A stretch of DNA of 64,000 bases, taken from the NCBI GenBank assembly GCA_903901425.1, contig CAIURC010000103.1, forward strand, positions 1 to 64,000, read 5' to 3'. The stretch comes from an uncultured Spartobacteria bacterium. GTDB lineage: Bacteria; Verrucomicrobiota; Verrucomicrobiia; Chthoniobacterales; Chthoniobacteraceae. Positions 34,492-43,707 of this stretch are shown piece by piece (the stretch's first letter is position 1; each line of letters begins with the position of its first letter). Under the pieces are notes generated by a model, which was not told where the DNA came from, made no database searches, and worked only from the letters and a program-made list of their open reading frames with translations. Both the position numbers and the translations under genes were made by a program.

Positions 34492-35808
34492 TCAGCCGCG
34501 CCCCGCACGAGCAAACTGCTCGAGCCAGTCTTCCAAGATCCCGAAAACGCGCTCCACCTCCCCGGCTGTCACGCAGTACGGGGGAATCAAATACACCGTG
34601 GATCCCAGTGGCCGGATCAGGACTCCGCGTTCCTGGGCAAACTGAGCGAGACTGCGTCCCTCGGCCGCCCCGTATCCGGACTGCCCTCCCCCGATTTCAA
34701 ATGCGCACACACCGCCCCGGACCCGGGGCCGTTCAATCCGTCCCCTGTCCATCAACCGGTCCAACCCGTCTCGGAACGCCCGTTCCAACCGGGCAACCCG
34801 CTCCCCGAACCCAGGTGCTTCGAGCAACTGGAGGTTCGCGAGGGCTGCGGCACACACCACCGGGTTGGCGGTATAACTGTGTCCATGGGCCAGTGCCTGC
34901 GAAAAATCCGGCCCCAAGAACGCCTCGAAGACCGGGCGCCTGAACACGGTGGCACCCAAGGGCAGAACGCCCCCGGTGATTCCCTTCGAAAGGCAAACCA
35001 CATCGGGCCGGACCCGGGTTCCCTGAAACGCAAACAGGGTGCCCAGACGGTAAAATCCGGTCATCACCTCATCCGCGATCACAGGAATGCCGCTGGCCTG
35101 GACGGCCCCGCATACCCCCTCCAAAAAACCCTCGGAGTGGAACCGCATTCCGGAAGCGCCCTGGACCAAAGGCTCCACCACCAGTGCCGAGATTTCGTCC
35201 CCGCGCTCCACCAGAGTGCGGTCGAGTCCCGCCAGAACCGCCCGTTCCTCTTCCTCCGCACCGTGTCCTATCCAGACTTGCGGCACCGGAATTCGCTCCA
35301 CATCAAAAAGCAGTTCTTCGAATGCGCCAAAAAAACCTGAGGTCCGCCCCAGCGCCATGGCCCCGACGGTGTCTCCATGGTACCCCCCCTCAAAAACCAG
35401 CACCCGTTTCCGGCGCTGGCCCCGGTTTCTCCAGTACTGGTGCGCCGCCTTCAGGGCGACCTCCACGGCCGTGGACCCGTTGTCACTGAGGAAAACCCGG
35501 CCGTCCAGACCCGTCAGCGCGAGGAGTTTTTCGGAAAGTTGGACAGCGGGTTCATGGGTGACACCCGCGAAATGCACATGATCCAGACGGCGGGCCTGGT
35601 GAAAAATGGCCTCTGCAATCGCCTCTGTGCCGTGTCCGTGGAGGTTCACCCACCAGGAGGCGATCATGTCCAGATAAGCGCGCCCTTCGGTGTCATAAAG
35701 GTATGCCCCTGAGCCCGAAGCCACCGGGAGGAGGGGGCCCGCCGTCTGATGCTGGGTGTAGGGATGCCAGACCGCGTTGGCGTCCCTTTGAAGAAGCTGC
35801 TCCGACAT
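34492..35808 (-). CDS. bioA: adenosylmethionine-8-amino-7-oxononanoate aminotransferase
   Basis: BioA makes 7,8-diaminopelargonate in biotin synthesis, using SAM as amino donor and PLP as cofactor. The protein has 438 residues. Family marks are NAVWHPYTQHQT (BioA-specific opening), ASWWVNLHGHG, FEGGYHGDTVGAM, VIADEVMTGFYRLG, CLSKGITGGVLPLGAT with the PLP lysine in LSKG, and ALAHGHSYTANPVVCAAA. The Met at 35808 gives this N-terminus; the frame remains open to 37500 but that part is antisense to the esterase gene. No other bio genes are present in the window. Confidence 0.95.
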   Translation of the reverse strand: MSEQLLQRDANAVWHPYTQHQTAGPLLPVASGSGAYLYDTEGRAYLDMIASWWVNLHGHGTEAIAEAIFHQARRLDHVHFAGVTHEPAVQLSEKLLALTGLDGRVFLSDNGSTAVEVALKAAHQYWRNRGQRRKRVLVFEGGYHGDTVGAMALGRTSGFFGAFEELLFDVERIPVPQVWIGHGAEEEERAVLAGLDRTLVERGDEISALVVEPLVQGASGMRFHSEGFLEGVCGAVQASGIPVIADEVMTGFYRLGTLFAFQGTRVRPDVVCLSKGITGGVLPLGATVFRRPVFEAFLGPDFSQALAHGHSYTANPVVCAAALANLQLLEAPGFGERVARLERAFRDGLDRLMDRGRIERPRVRGGVCAFEIGGGQSGYGAAEGRSLAQFAQERGVLIRPLGSTVYLIPPYCVTAGEVERVFGILEDWLEQFARAGRG

Positions 35809-35904
35809 GGCGCGAAACCCTACCGGACAGCGCTGTGGCGTCAAACCCTCCGCCCTGTTTTGCCTCGCCGAGTTCACGCTCTCTCCGCTAAGGATCGCAA
35901 CGCT

Positions 35905-37482
35905 ATGCCCCCCTCCTCCAAGGCGAACGCCGCCAAAAAAACCCAGTTCCTCATTCTGGCCAGCGCGGCATGGGCAGTTTTTGGTGGAACAACCCTCGCT
36001 GATGTCCGGTTGCCCGCCCTGATTTCCGACCACATGGTGCTCCAACAGTCCACCGAGGCCCAAATCTGGGGCTGGGCGGATCCGGGGGAGGTCGTGGAAG
36101 CCCGTCTCGGCAGCATTTCGGCCAAAACAGTCACTCTCCAAGATGGCCGTTGGAGTCTGCGGCTTCCTGAACTGCAGGCCGGCACCTCCGGCGACCTGCT
36201 CATCCGGGGGAAGAACAGTCTTCTGGTGCGGGACGTTTTGGTCGGGGAAGTCTGGGTGTGCTCGGGACAGAGCAACATGGAATGGCCTCTTGGAAAGGCT
36301 CTCAATGCCGAACAGGAGGTCCTTTCCGCCCAGTTTCCGCAAATGCGCCATTTCACGGTGGCCCGCTCGGCACACGCTGAACCGCAGGAGGATTGCTCTG
36401 GAAAATGGGAGGTGTGCACTCCGGAAACCGCAGCGCGGTTCACGGCCGTGGGCTATTTTTTCGGGCGCGATCTCCATCGGGAATTCAAGTTCCCGGTCGG
36501 TCTCATCCACAGTTCCTGGGGAGGCACACCCGCCGAAGTATGGACGCCCCGCACCGTGCTTGAGGCCATTCCGGAGTTTACCCCGCTGTTTGAAGCTTGG
36601 GAAAAAACGCGCCTCAACTATCCCAAGGCGAAAGCGGCCTATGACAAGGCGGTTGGGGACTGGAAGGTTCAGTCCGAGGCAGCCCGTTTGGCGGGCACAC
36701 CGCCTCCGCCGGAGCCACGCCCGCCGCGGGGCGGGGATGCGTTTGGAAGCCCTGGCTGTCTGTTTCATGGCATGATCGCCCCGTTGTTGCCCTACTCCAT
36801 CCAAGGGGTGCTCTGGTACCAGGGGGAAGCCAATGCGGGCCGGGCTTCGGAGTACCGGCAGCTGTTTTCCACTCTGATCCATTCCTGGCGCCGCGCATGG
36901 CAGAAGGAGGTCCCGTTCCTTTTTGTTCAACTGGCCAACTACAACGCCCGCAAAGTGCCGCCCACCGGGCAGCCCGAAACCAGCGCATGGGCCGAACTGC
37001 GCGAAGCCCAACTCCAAACCCTGGAGGTCCCGCACACGGCCATGGCCGTGACCATCGATATTGGCGAACCCGACGATATCCACCCCAAAAACAAACAGGA
37101 AGTCGGACGCCGGCTCTCGCTGGCCGCACAAGCCACCGTCTATTTTCACGATGTCCCCTACTCTGGCCCCGTCCTTAGCGAAGCCCAGCCCGAGGAGGGA
37201 AAAATCCGGCTGAGTTTCCGACACGCCGCCGGCCTCAAAGCCGCCGACTCCGGTCCGCTCCGCGGATTTTCGGTTGCCGGCGAGGACCGCGTTTTCCACT
37301 GGGCCGAAACGCAACTGGAGGGCGACCATCTTCTGGTATCCAGCCCGGCGGTGCGTGCCCCTGTGGCCGTCCGCTACAACTGGGCAGACAATCCCAACGG
37401 CAACCTGGTGAACTCGGTGGGGCTTCCAGCCTCCCCCTTCCGCACCGATGCCTGGCCCCGGGAAACCCCGTCCAAACCCTGA
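35905..37482 (+). CDS. secreted sialate O-acetylesterase (SGNH-type, DUF303)
   Basis: The enzyme removes O-acetyl groups from sialic acids or related acetylated sugars. The protein has 525 residues with signal peptide FLILASAAWAVFGGTTLA. Family marks are LPALISDHMVLQQ, the nucleophile block EVWVCSGQSNMEWPL, GLIHSSWGGTPAEVWTP and VLWYQGEANAG, with DIHPKNKQEVGRRL supplying the Asp-x-x-His pair. The Met at 35905 precedes the signal peptide; in-frame residues back to 35749 overlap bioA and are rejected. It is divergent from bioA and 4 bp upstream of the FIST gene. Together with the sulfatases it suggests use of host or algal decorated glycans. Confidence 0.92.
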   Translation: MPPSSKANAAKKTQFLILASAAWAVFGGTTLADVRLPALISDHMVLQQSTEAQIWGWADPGEVVEARLGSISAKTVTLQDGRWSLRLPELQAGTSGDLLIRGKNSLLVRDVLVGEVWVCSGQSNMEWPLGKALNAEQEVLSAQFPQMRHFTVARSAHAEPQEDCSGKWEVCTPETAARFTAVGYFFGRDLHREFKFPVGLIHSSWGGTPAEVWTPRTVLEAIPEFTPLFEAWEKTRLNYPKAKAAYDKAVGDWKVQSEAARLAGTPPPPEPRPPRGGDAFGSPGCLFHGMIAPLLPYSIQGVLWYQGEANAGRASEYRQLFSTLIHSWRRAWQKEVPFLFVQLANYNARKVPPTGQPETSAWAELREAQLQTLEVPHTAMAVTIDIGEPDDIHPKNKQEVGRRLSLAAQATVYFHDVPYSGPVLSEAQPEEGKIRLSFRHAAGLKAADSGPLRGFSVAGEDRVFHWAETQLEGDHLLVSSPAVRAPVAVRYNWADNPNGNLVNSVGLPASPFRTDAWPRETPSKP

Positions 37483-37486
37483 TCCA

Positions 37487-38653
37487 ATGAGCGTAAACAC
37501 TGCAGCCTCCCGGTTTGTCCTCGCTCCGTTCTCTGAGGAACGGGTCCGATTGGAAGCCCGCGCGTGTCTGGAGGCCTGCGGCGGAAAGGTCAGCTGCGCC
37601 TTGGTGTTTGTGTCCTCCGATTATCTGCCGCATTTGGAGGATTTCCTTGAACTGGTCCAACTCCACGGACACGTCCCAGTCCTTGCGGGCTGCAGCGGCT
37701 CAGGCCTTGCAGGTCGCAACTGTGAGGTGGAAAGCGGCACCGGATTTTCCCTCCTGTTCCTAAACCTGCCCGAAACCCGAATCCATGCCTGCCACATCTC
37801 CCAGCAGGACTTTGAAAGGGCGGAAGAAAAGCCGGAGTACTGGCACCGGACCACCCAGGTTCAGCCCGGGGAAGTGGACACCTGGATCGCCCTGGCCGAC
37901 CCCCTTTCGTTCCCCGTGGAAACCTGGCTGCGGTCTTGGAACGCCGCCTATAAGGGGGTCCCCACCATCGGGGGCGCTGCGAGCGGTGCTCCCAGAGGCA
38001 ACGAAATCTTTCTGTTCCAGAACCGAACTCGGGTTGAAGGAGCGGTACTTCTGGGATTCTCCGGGGGAGTCCAGATCCAGACCGTGGTCAGTCAGGGCTG
38101 CAGGCCCATCGGGGAACCGTTCACCATTACCGGGACCGAGGGTAACTTGGTGACCTCGCTCAGCTCCAAGTCCGCCTACTCCCAGCTACAAACCACATTT
38201 GACGCGCTGCCTGAATCGGACCGGATCCTGGCCCGGGGCAACCTGATGGTTGGAATCGCCATGACCGAGTACGTGGAGGAATTCAAGACCGGGGATTTTC
38301 TGATCCGAAACCTCCTGGGAGGGGATCCGGAACGCGGTGCGCTTCTGTTGGCCGCCCGGCCCCGGGTGGGCCAGACCCTTCAGTTCCATCTCCGGGACCG
38401 CTCGGTGGCCCACGACCAACTCGTGGCGCTCGCCACACCAGCCGCACAGCACCCCCCAATCGCCTCGCTCCTTTTCCCGTGCAACGGCAGGGGCGCAGAC
38501 CTTTTTGGCGAACCCGGGCACGACGCACAACTCCTTCAGGCCGTCTGGGGGCCGCATCCGAGTGCCGGCGTGTTCTGCAACGGCGAGATCGGGCCCTCGG
38601 GCGAAAAGAACTTCATCCACGGCTACACGGCCTGTGTGGCCGCCTTTTTCTGA
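37487..38653 (+). CDS. FIST-domain protein (FIST N + FIST C)
   Basis: FIST (F-box and intracellular signal transduction) domains are predicted small-ligand sensors. The protein has 388 residues, soluble, no signal peptide. The FIST N half shows ALVFVSSDYLPHLEDFLELV and the nucleotide-like loop VLAGCSGSGLAG. The FIST C half shows NLMVGIAMTEYVEEFKTGDF, ASLLFPCNGRGADLFGEPGH and the family-typical ending GVFCNGEIGPSGEKNFIHGY. Unlike many FIST proteins no kinase, cyclase or chemotaxis domain is fused or adjacent. It is sandwiched between a sialate esterase (4-bp gap) and dsbD (11-bp gap). Confidence 0.9.
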   Translation: MSVNTAASRFVLAPFSEERVRLEARACLEACGGKVSCALVFVSSDYLPHLEDFLELVQLHGHVPVLAGCSGSGLAGRNCEVESGTGFSLLFLNLPETRIHACHISQQDFERAEEKPEYWHRTTQVQPGEVDTWIALADPLSFPVETWLRSWNAAYKGVPTIGGAASGAPRGNEIFLFQNRTRVEGAVLLGFSGGVQIQTVVSQGCRPIGEPFTITGTEGNLVTSLSSKSAYSQLQTTFDALPESDRILARGNLMVGIAMTEYVEEFKTGDFLIRNLLGGDPERGALLLAARPRVGQTLQFHLRDRSVAHDQLVALATPAAQHPPIASLLFPCNGRGADLFGEPGHDAQLLQAVWGPHPSAGVFCNGEIGPSGEKNFIHGYTACVAAFF

Positions 38654-38664
38654 TACCCTACCCC

Positions 38665-40776
38665 ATGCAAACCCTGATTCGAGTTGTCCGCTGGATTCTC
38701 CCCACGCTTCTTCTGGCTTTTCTGGTGGCACCGGCCTGCGGCCAAGGTTTTCTTCAGGACGAACCCAGCCACGTTCAGGCAAGCCTTCACCTAGATCCAC
38801 CCGCGCCGAAGGCAGGACAACCTTTCACGGCCATTCTCCGGCTCCGGATGGAGCCGGGATGGCACACGTACTGGCAGTTTGGCGGGGACTCTGGACTCCC
38901 CACCTCCATTCAATGGACATTGCCGGAGGGTTACAAAACCGGCCCGATCCAGTGGCCCCTGCCTTTGGCTCACCCCTCGGATGGCGACCAACTCACGTAC
39001 GTCTATGAAAAGGAAGTTCTTCTTTTCACCGAGATCATTCCGGCCCCGGGTTCCACTCTGGAGACGCTGAAAGCCTCAGTCCGTTGGCTGGCCTGCAACG
39101 AGACCTGCATTCCAGGAAACGCTGAGGTCTCCGCGAAATCTGGATCCCCCGAGCCCCCCCTTCCCGCTGACGTGATTGAAACCTGGCGCAGCCAGTTGCC
39201 GCTCTCCACCCCGCCCCCCTTTTCTGCGGCATGGAGCAGAACCGCGCAGTCCATCACCGTGGCGCTGCAGAACGTTCCAGACGGAGCGAAACTTGAGCTG
39301 TTCCCGATCCCGCCCAAGGGCACTCCTGCGGGGCATCCGGCGCTGGACCCCGCTTCGGGCGTTGTGCGCACGATCCGGATTCCGCTTGAGAATCCACCTG
39401 GCGAATCGCCCTGGTCGGCTCTGGTGACGCTTCAGGCGCCGGGAGCGCCCCGGCAGGGGTGGGTGATTTCCGAGTCCCCGTCCGTTCCCGGCCCCAAGGC
39501 GGAAACCGGTGCCCCGGGCGCGGCTGTTGCGCCGGGACCTGTGAACTTCTCTGGAACCGCCCAGAGTTTGCCGGGGATGCTTCTGGCAGCGTTCCTTGGC
39601 GGACTCGTGTTGAACCTGATGCCCTGCGTGCTGCCGGTTATTGCCCTGAAGATCTTTGGATTTGTGCAACAGGCAGGGGAATCCCCCAAGCAGGTGTTCC
39701 GGCTCGGGATTGCGTTCGTGGCCGGTGTATTTTGCTTTTTCCTGCTTCTGGCGGGGTTGGTGGTCGGGTTTCAGGCGGCAGGCCATGGGTTGACTTGGGG
39801 GTTCCAGTTCCAAGACTCCCGGATTCTGGCGGGGCTGGTGGCTTTGGTGTTGTTGTTCGGGCTCTCTCTGTTTGGCGTGTTTGAGATCACGCTGGACAGC
39901 GGAACTGCCACCTCTTTGGACCGGCTCACGCGCCGTGAGGGAGTTTCCGGAGCGTTCTTTCACGGGCTTTTCACCACATTGCTGGGCACCTCCTGCACGG
40001 CACCGCTGCTCGGCTCCGTCCTTGGCTATGCGTTCACGCAGAAGGCGCCGGTGGTGTTTGCCGTGTTCGGCACGATCGCCGCTGGAATGAGCCTCCCTTA
40101 CTTTCTCCTGACGTGGAAACCGGCTTGGATGCGTTTCCTGCCCAAGCCAGGTGCATGGATGGAACGACTTAAGCAGTTCATGGGGTTTGTCATGCTTGCC
40201 GTGGTGGTCTGGCTTCTGGGCGTGTTCGGGCAGTCGCATGGTGCAGACGGCGCAAACCTGCTTCTGGGATTCCTGCTGGTTCTCGCTCTTTGCGCATGGT
40301 GTTTTGGTTCCACCCGATCCCTGCTGACCCGACTCGGGCTGGCCCTAGTGCTCGCCGTTGGATGGAAAACCCTTCTGATGCCCGCGCTCACGTCCAAGTC
40401 TGAACCTGCCCCGCTCACAGTCTCCGGGGGAATTCCCTGGCAGGCTTTCTCCACCGAAACCCTCCAGAAAGCGCGTGCCGAAGGGCGAGCTGTGTTTGTG
40501 GATTTCACCGCAGACTGGTGCCTGAACTGCAAATATAACGAGAAGTTTGTACTTGAAACGGACGTCGTCCGAGCCGCCCTCAAAAACAAAAACGTGCTGC
40601 CGCTCAAAGCGGACTGGACACACAAGGACCCGGAGATCACCGCTCAACTTAAAAGCTTTGGGCGGGTGGGTGTACCGGCCTATGTGCTTTATCGATCCAA
40701 AAAAGATACCCCGCCCCAACTTCTTCCCGAAATTCTGACTCAGGCCATTCTGCTCGATGCACTGGGCAAACTCTGA
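38665..40776 (+). CDS. dsbD: ScsB/DsbD-like protein-disulfide reductase
   Basis: It transfers electrons from cytoplasmic thioredoxin to periplasmic thiol proteins. The protein has 703 residues with signal peptide LPTLLLAFLVAPACG. The N-terminal periplasmic domain carries EPGWHTYWQFGGDSGLP and WLACNETCIPG, a pattern closer to ScsB (copper-tolerance) proteins than to E. coli DsbD alpha. The eight-helix beta domain has NLMPCVLPV and LLGTSCTAPLLGSVLG, whose two Cys form the transmembrane relay. The C-terminal thioredoxin domain has FTADWCLNCKYNEKFV. A stand-alone thioredoxin-fold protein lies 1.5 kb downstream and may be a partner. Confidence 0.93.
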   Translation: MQTLIRVVRWILPTLLLAFLVAPACGQGFLQDEPSHVQASLHLDPPAPKAGQPFTAILRLRMEPGWHTYWQFGGDSGLPTSIQWTLPEGYKTGPIQWPLPLAHPSDGDQLTYVYEKEVLLFTEIIPAPGSTLETLKASVRWLACNETCIPGNAEVSAKSGSPEPPLPADVIETWRSQLPLSTPPPFSAAWSRTAQSITVALQNVPDGAKLELFPIPPKGTPAGHPALDPASGVVRTIRIPLENPPGESPWSALVTLQAPGAPRQGWVISESPSVPGPKAETGAPGAAVAPGPVNFSGTAQSLPGMLLAAFLGGLVLNLMPCVLPVIALKIFGFVQQAGESPKQVFRLGIAFVAGVFCFFLLLAGLVVGFQAAGHGLTWGFQFQDSRILAGLVALVLLFGLSLFGVFEITLDSGTATSLDRLTRREGVSGAFFHGLFTTLLGTSCTAPLLGSVLGYAFTQKAPVVFAVFGTIAAGMSLPYFLLTWKPAWMRFLPKPGAWMERLKQFMGFVMLAVVVWLLGVFGQSHGADGANLLLGFLLVLALCAWCFGSTRSLLTRLGLALVLAVGWKTLLMPALTSKSEPAPLTVSGGIPWQAFSTETLQKARAEGRAVFVDFTADWCLNCKYNEKFVLETDVVRAALKNKNVLPLKADWTHKDPEITAQLKSFGRVGVPAYVLYRSKKDTPPQLLPEILTQAILLDALGKL

Positions 40777-40950
40777 GCCCGCCGTGCCCCCCTCGGCCCG
40801 GCTTATTCCCTGAGAACCCCCTGCCCATTCGCTCCAGAGCGCCCGTCCAATTCTGGGAGCCGAACCCATTTCAGCCATTCCGGGACACTCTCACCCCGGG
40901 CTTTTCTTTGCCCCGCCAGCGCATAGACTTCGGGTCTTTCCCCTATCCCC

Positions 40951-42261
40951 ATGAGTACACTCCTCGGTCTTGACGTAGGTTCCTCCTCAGTGATTGCCGG
41001 CATTCTGAAAGGCCGCAAAGTCTTGGCTGAATCCCCCCGGATTTTCTTCCGAACCCAGCATTCAGGTCCGCGCGTGGAGGTGGACGCCACCGACCTGCTT
41101 CAGGCAGTTGAAAAAGCCTTCGAAGGCTTGGGCGAAGCGGCCCGGCGCGTGGATGCCATCGCAATGGCTGTGATGTGCCCCGCATGGGTGGCCATGGATC
41201 GGGAAGGAAAACCTCTGACCCCGATTGTCACCCATCAGGACCGCCGTTCGGTCCAGATCGCCCATCAAATCGAGGAGCGGATCGGGCAGGACCAGCATCT
41301 GGCCCTCACGGGATGCCGGCCATTTCCGGGCGGCATCAGTTCCACAACATGGTCCTGGTACCGCAAACACGAACCGGCCCGGCTCAAGTCCGCCGATCTG
41401 GTGGGCCATTTGAACACGTTCCTGCACCGGCACCTCACCGGCGCTCGCGTAGTGGACCCGTCCAACGCCTCGTTCACCGGCCTCTTCAATACTCTCTCGC
41501 TCAAGGGGTGGAACACCGATCTGTGTAAAAACATCGGGGCCAGCCCAGCCCTTCTCCCTGACATCCTCGATGCGGACCGCGTGGCAGGCCGGATCACTGC
41601 AGCGGCAGCGCGCAGATTTCATCTCCGGGAAGGCACCCCGGTCCTGACCGGCCTCGTGGACGGCAGCGCCGGAATGCTCCTCGCAGGCGCCGAAATCGGA
41701 CAACTCTTCAACGTGTGCGGGTCGACCGATGTCCTGGCGCTTTGCACGGACAAACCCCGCCCAAACCCCCAACTCCTCACACGCGCACTGGGCGTCGACA
41801 ACAAGTTCCTCATGGTCGGCACTCTCGCGGCCGTGGCCTCCGCTCTTTACTGGGCACGGCTCCAAATGTTCCCGGAAATGTCGCTCGAAGATTTCAGGAA
41901 ACAAATGTTCCGGCTTGCCAAGAAAGGCCCTTCGGCGGCGGGCACCGTCACTTTTGATCCCTACATGGCCGGGGAACGCACCAGCATCGACCAGAGACAG
42001 GGAGCGTTTCACGGGCTCACTCTGGCGTCCAACCGGGAACAGATGCTCAGCGCGATGATCGAGTCGCTGGTGGCCGCCAGCGCAGCGCGACTGCCTTTGC
42101 TCAAAGCTTCCGGCACCAAAATCCTGCCCACCGTGGCCGTGTCGGGCGGGGCCGATCATCTCGACCGGATCCTGCGCAGGGACTGGCCCGGCAAATGGAA
42201 ATTCCGCTCGGTGACCGATGCCACCATGCGCGGATTGGGCACCCTGACTCCGAAGGAATAA
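40951..42261 (+). CDS. FGGY-family carbohydrate kinase
   Basis: It phosphorylates a sugar or polyol with ATP. The protein has 436 residues, slightly short for the family (usually 480-520). The first FGGY domain opens with LGLDVGSSSVIAGIL (phosphate 1), with PIVTHQDRRSVQIA for the substrate region. The second domain has GTPVLTGLVDGSAGMLLAG (phosphate 2) and AVSGGADHLDRILRRDWPG (adenosine). The substrate-specificity residues cannot be interpreted with confidence; sedoheptulose, xylulose or a rare sugar are all possible. A 174-bp gap separates it from dsbD; the thioredoxin-like gene follows after 4 bp. Confidence 0.82.
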   Translation: MSTLLGLDVGSSSVIAGILKGRKVLAESPRIFFRTQHSGPRVEVDATDLLQAVEKAFEGLGEAARRVDAIAMAVMCPAWVAMDREGKPLTPIVTHQDRRSVQIAHQIEERIGQDQHLALTGCRPFPGGISSTTWSWYRKHEPARLKSADLVGHLNTFLHRHLTGARVVDPSNASFTGLFNTLSLKGWNTDLCKNIGASPALLPDILDADRVAGRITAAAARRFHLREGTPVLTGLVDGSAGMLLAGAEIGQLFNVCGSTDVLALCTDKPRPNPQLLTRALGVDNKFLMVGTLAAVASALYWARLQMFPEMSLEDFRKQMFRLAKKGPSAAGTVTFDPYMAGERTSIDQRQGAFHGLTLASNREQMLSAMIESLVAASAARLPLLKASGTKILPTVAVSGGADHLDRILRRDWPGKWKFRSVTDATMRGLGTLTPKE

Positions 42262-42265
42262 TCTC

Positions 42266-42679
42266 ATGCGAGCACTCATCCCCTATCTCGCCCCGGTCTT
42301 TCTGGCTGTCCAAGCGTTTGCAGACGCGCCGGCACCGGTCCACTCGCTCCCCGAGGCGATCGCAAAGGCCAAGGCTGAAAACAAACTGCTCTTTGTGCAG
42401 TTCGGCCGGGTCGCCTGCGGGAATTGCCAAACCCTCAAAGGCTACCTCAAATCCGGCACTGTGAAACTCGACGAGTGCATCTATGTCGATCTGAATTGCG
42501 ACGACCCGGCCACCAACTCCGCCTTTGCTCGCCAGTTCACCGTCACGGGCAACGTCCTGCCATTTGTGGTGGTCGCCTCCCCGGAAGGACGGCAACTCGC
42601 CGAGCGCACCGGCTTTGGAAAGCCCGGTGATTTCAACGCGCTCATTCAAAAAGCGGGTAAGTCCCTCGAAAAACGCTGA
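42266..42679 (+). CDS. periplasmic thioredoxin-fold protein with CGNC motif
   Basis: The protein has 137 residues with signal peptide LIPYLAPVFLAVQAFADA. The thioredoxin fold is recognisable: AIAKAKAENKLLFVQFGRVACGNCQTL carries the redox pair CGNC, and VTGNVLPFVVVASPEG supplies the cis-Pro region (VLPF). It resembles DUF255/thioredoxin_7-type proteins rather than DsbA or TlpA. It is 4 bp downstream of the FGGY kinase and 7 bp upstream of a methyltransferase, with the ScsB/DsbD-like reductase in the same run, so it may be kept reduced by that protein. Confidence 0.83.
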   Translation: MRALIPYLAPVFLAVQAFADAPAPVHSLPEAIAKAKAENKLLFVQFGRVACGNCQTLKGYLKSGTVKLDECIYVDLNCDDPATNSAFARQFTVTGNVLPFVVVASPEGRQLAERTGFGKPGDFNALIQKAGKSLEKR

Positions 42680-42686
42680 CCCGACT

Positions 42687-43526
42687 GTGTCCACTGCCAC
42701 GGCATCCCCGCTTCATGCGGCTTTTCTGGCCAGAAAACCCAGCTTGGAACAGGAAGCCGGGTTCCAGGTTTTCATCAGCGGCTTGGTGGGACCCCTGCGT
42801 ATTTTTCAGAGGGAGGGCGGGCACAGGCATTCCATCGACGACGCCGCCACCGCCTGGTACGCGCTCCAGCACGCACCGGGAGCGTCCTGCTGCCTCGATC
42901 TGGGGACGGGCGTGGGAAGCGTCGGGCTTGCGGTTCTCCACGGACTCCCCCGGGATGCCCATCTGACCTGCATTGAGGCGCAGGAGGTCAGCCACCAACT
43001 GCTTGTGGCCAACATCGCCTGCAACGGGCTCCAAGACCGGGTCACCCCACTCTTCGGCGACCTTCGAAACCTCGATTTGCCCCAGAAATTCCCGCTCATC
43101 ACCGGGAGTCCCCCCTATTTTCCTGCCGGAAACGGCACGATTCCCTCCGACACTCAAAAAGCGCATGCCCGCTTTGAACTCCGGGGCCATGTCGGGGACT
43201 ACGCCGCAACGGCCAGAAAGCATCTGACCCCGCACGGGCGGTTTGTTTTCTGTTTTCCCTCCCTCCAAAAAGCCCGCTGCATCCAACTCGTTGAGGAGTC
43301 GGGCCTCCATGTTTCCCACTCGCGCGACGTGCATCCGCGGGAAAACCGGCCGTCCTTGTTCACGCTATTCTGCGCGCGCCTTGAGCCGGTGGAAAAACTG
43401 GAAACGGAACCGCCCTTTATTGTCGCCGATGCCGAGGGGCGTTACACCTCTGAGATGGTAACCTTCCAGTCCAGTCGCGGATTTGGACCGGACGGAACCA
43501 ACCACCTCGAGAGAAGGGCCTCCTGA
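42687..43526 (+). CDS. TrmN6-like SAM-dependent methyltransferase
   Basis: The protein has 279 residues. The Rossmann SAM motif is CCLDLGTGVGSVGLAV, followed by LTCIEAQEVSHQL (acidic ribose-binding residue) and the catalytic loop ITGSPPYFPAG. The (N/D/S)PPY motif marks N6-adenine methylation; here Ser replaces the Asn of TrmN6/YfiC. E. coli TrmN6 methylates A37 of tRNA-Val. The C-terminal ending (FIVADAEGRYTSEM) resembles the TrmN6 family end. The GTG at 42687 lies 7 bp after the thioredoxin-fold gene stop; the frame upstream of it overlaps that gene and is rejected. The substrate could be tRNA, rRNA or protein. Confidence 0.8.
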   Translation: MSTATASPLHAAFLARKPSLEQEAGFQVFISGLVGPLRIFQREGGHRHSIDDAATAWYALQHAPGASCCLDLGTGVGSVGLAVLHGLPRDAHLTCIEAQEVSHQLLVANIACNGLQDRVTPLFGDLRNLDLPQKFPLITGSPPYFPAGNGTIPSDTQKAHARFELRGHVGDYAATARKHLTPHGRFVFCFPSLQKARCIQLVEESGLHVSHSRDVHPRENRPSLFTLFCARLEPVEKLETEPPFIVADAEGRYTSEMVTFQSSRGFGPDGTNHLERRAS

Positions 43527-43707
43527 TCCGGAGCGACCCGGGGCAACTTGACCGGCATGGAGAGCCGGATAAAGCCCCTTCAGGTTTGTGGCAGCCAATG
43601 CCACACAGCCTGTCATTCGTCAGGCCAAAGCATCCGGGGCATGCTGAGCAGCAGTAAGCCCCGCTGTGACTCCCTTCATTCCAGTTCCAAAGACGCCTCA
43701 GGATTGC

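Noticed and set aside
35809-37500. Long minus-strand extension of the bioA reading frame (frame open for over 1,000 residues)
   Set aside because: BioA starts naturally at 35808. The extension is antisense to the well-supported sialate O-acetylesterase and resembles no protein; long antisense frames are expected in GC-rich DNA.
40803-40952. Possible 49-residue minus-strand small protein upstream of the FGGY kinase
   Set aside because: Its start overlaps the kinase ATG, there is no clear ribosome-binding site, and no family resemblance; the 174-bp spacer is better left as non-coding.
41062-42279. 405-residue minus-strand open frame
   Set aside because: It is antisense to the FGGY kinase; composition is that of a shadow frame.
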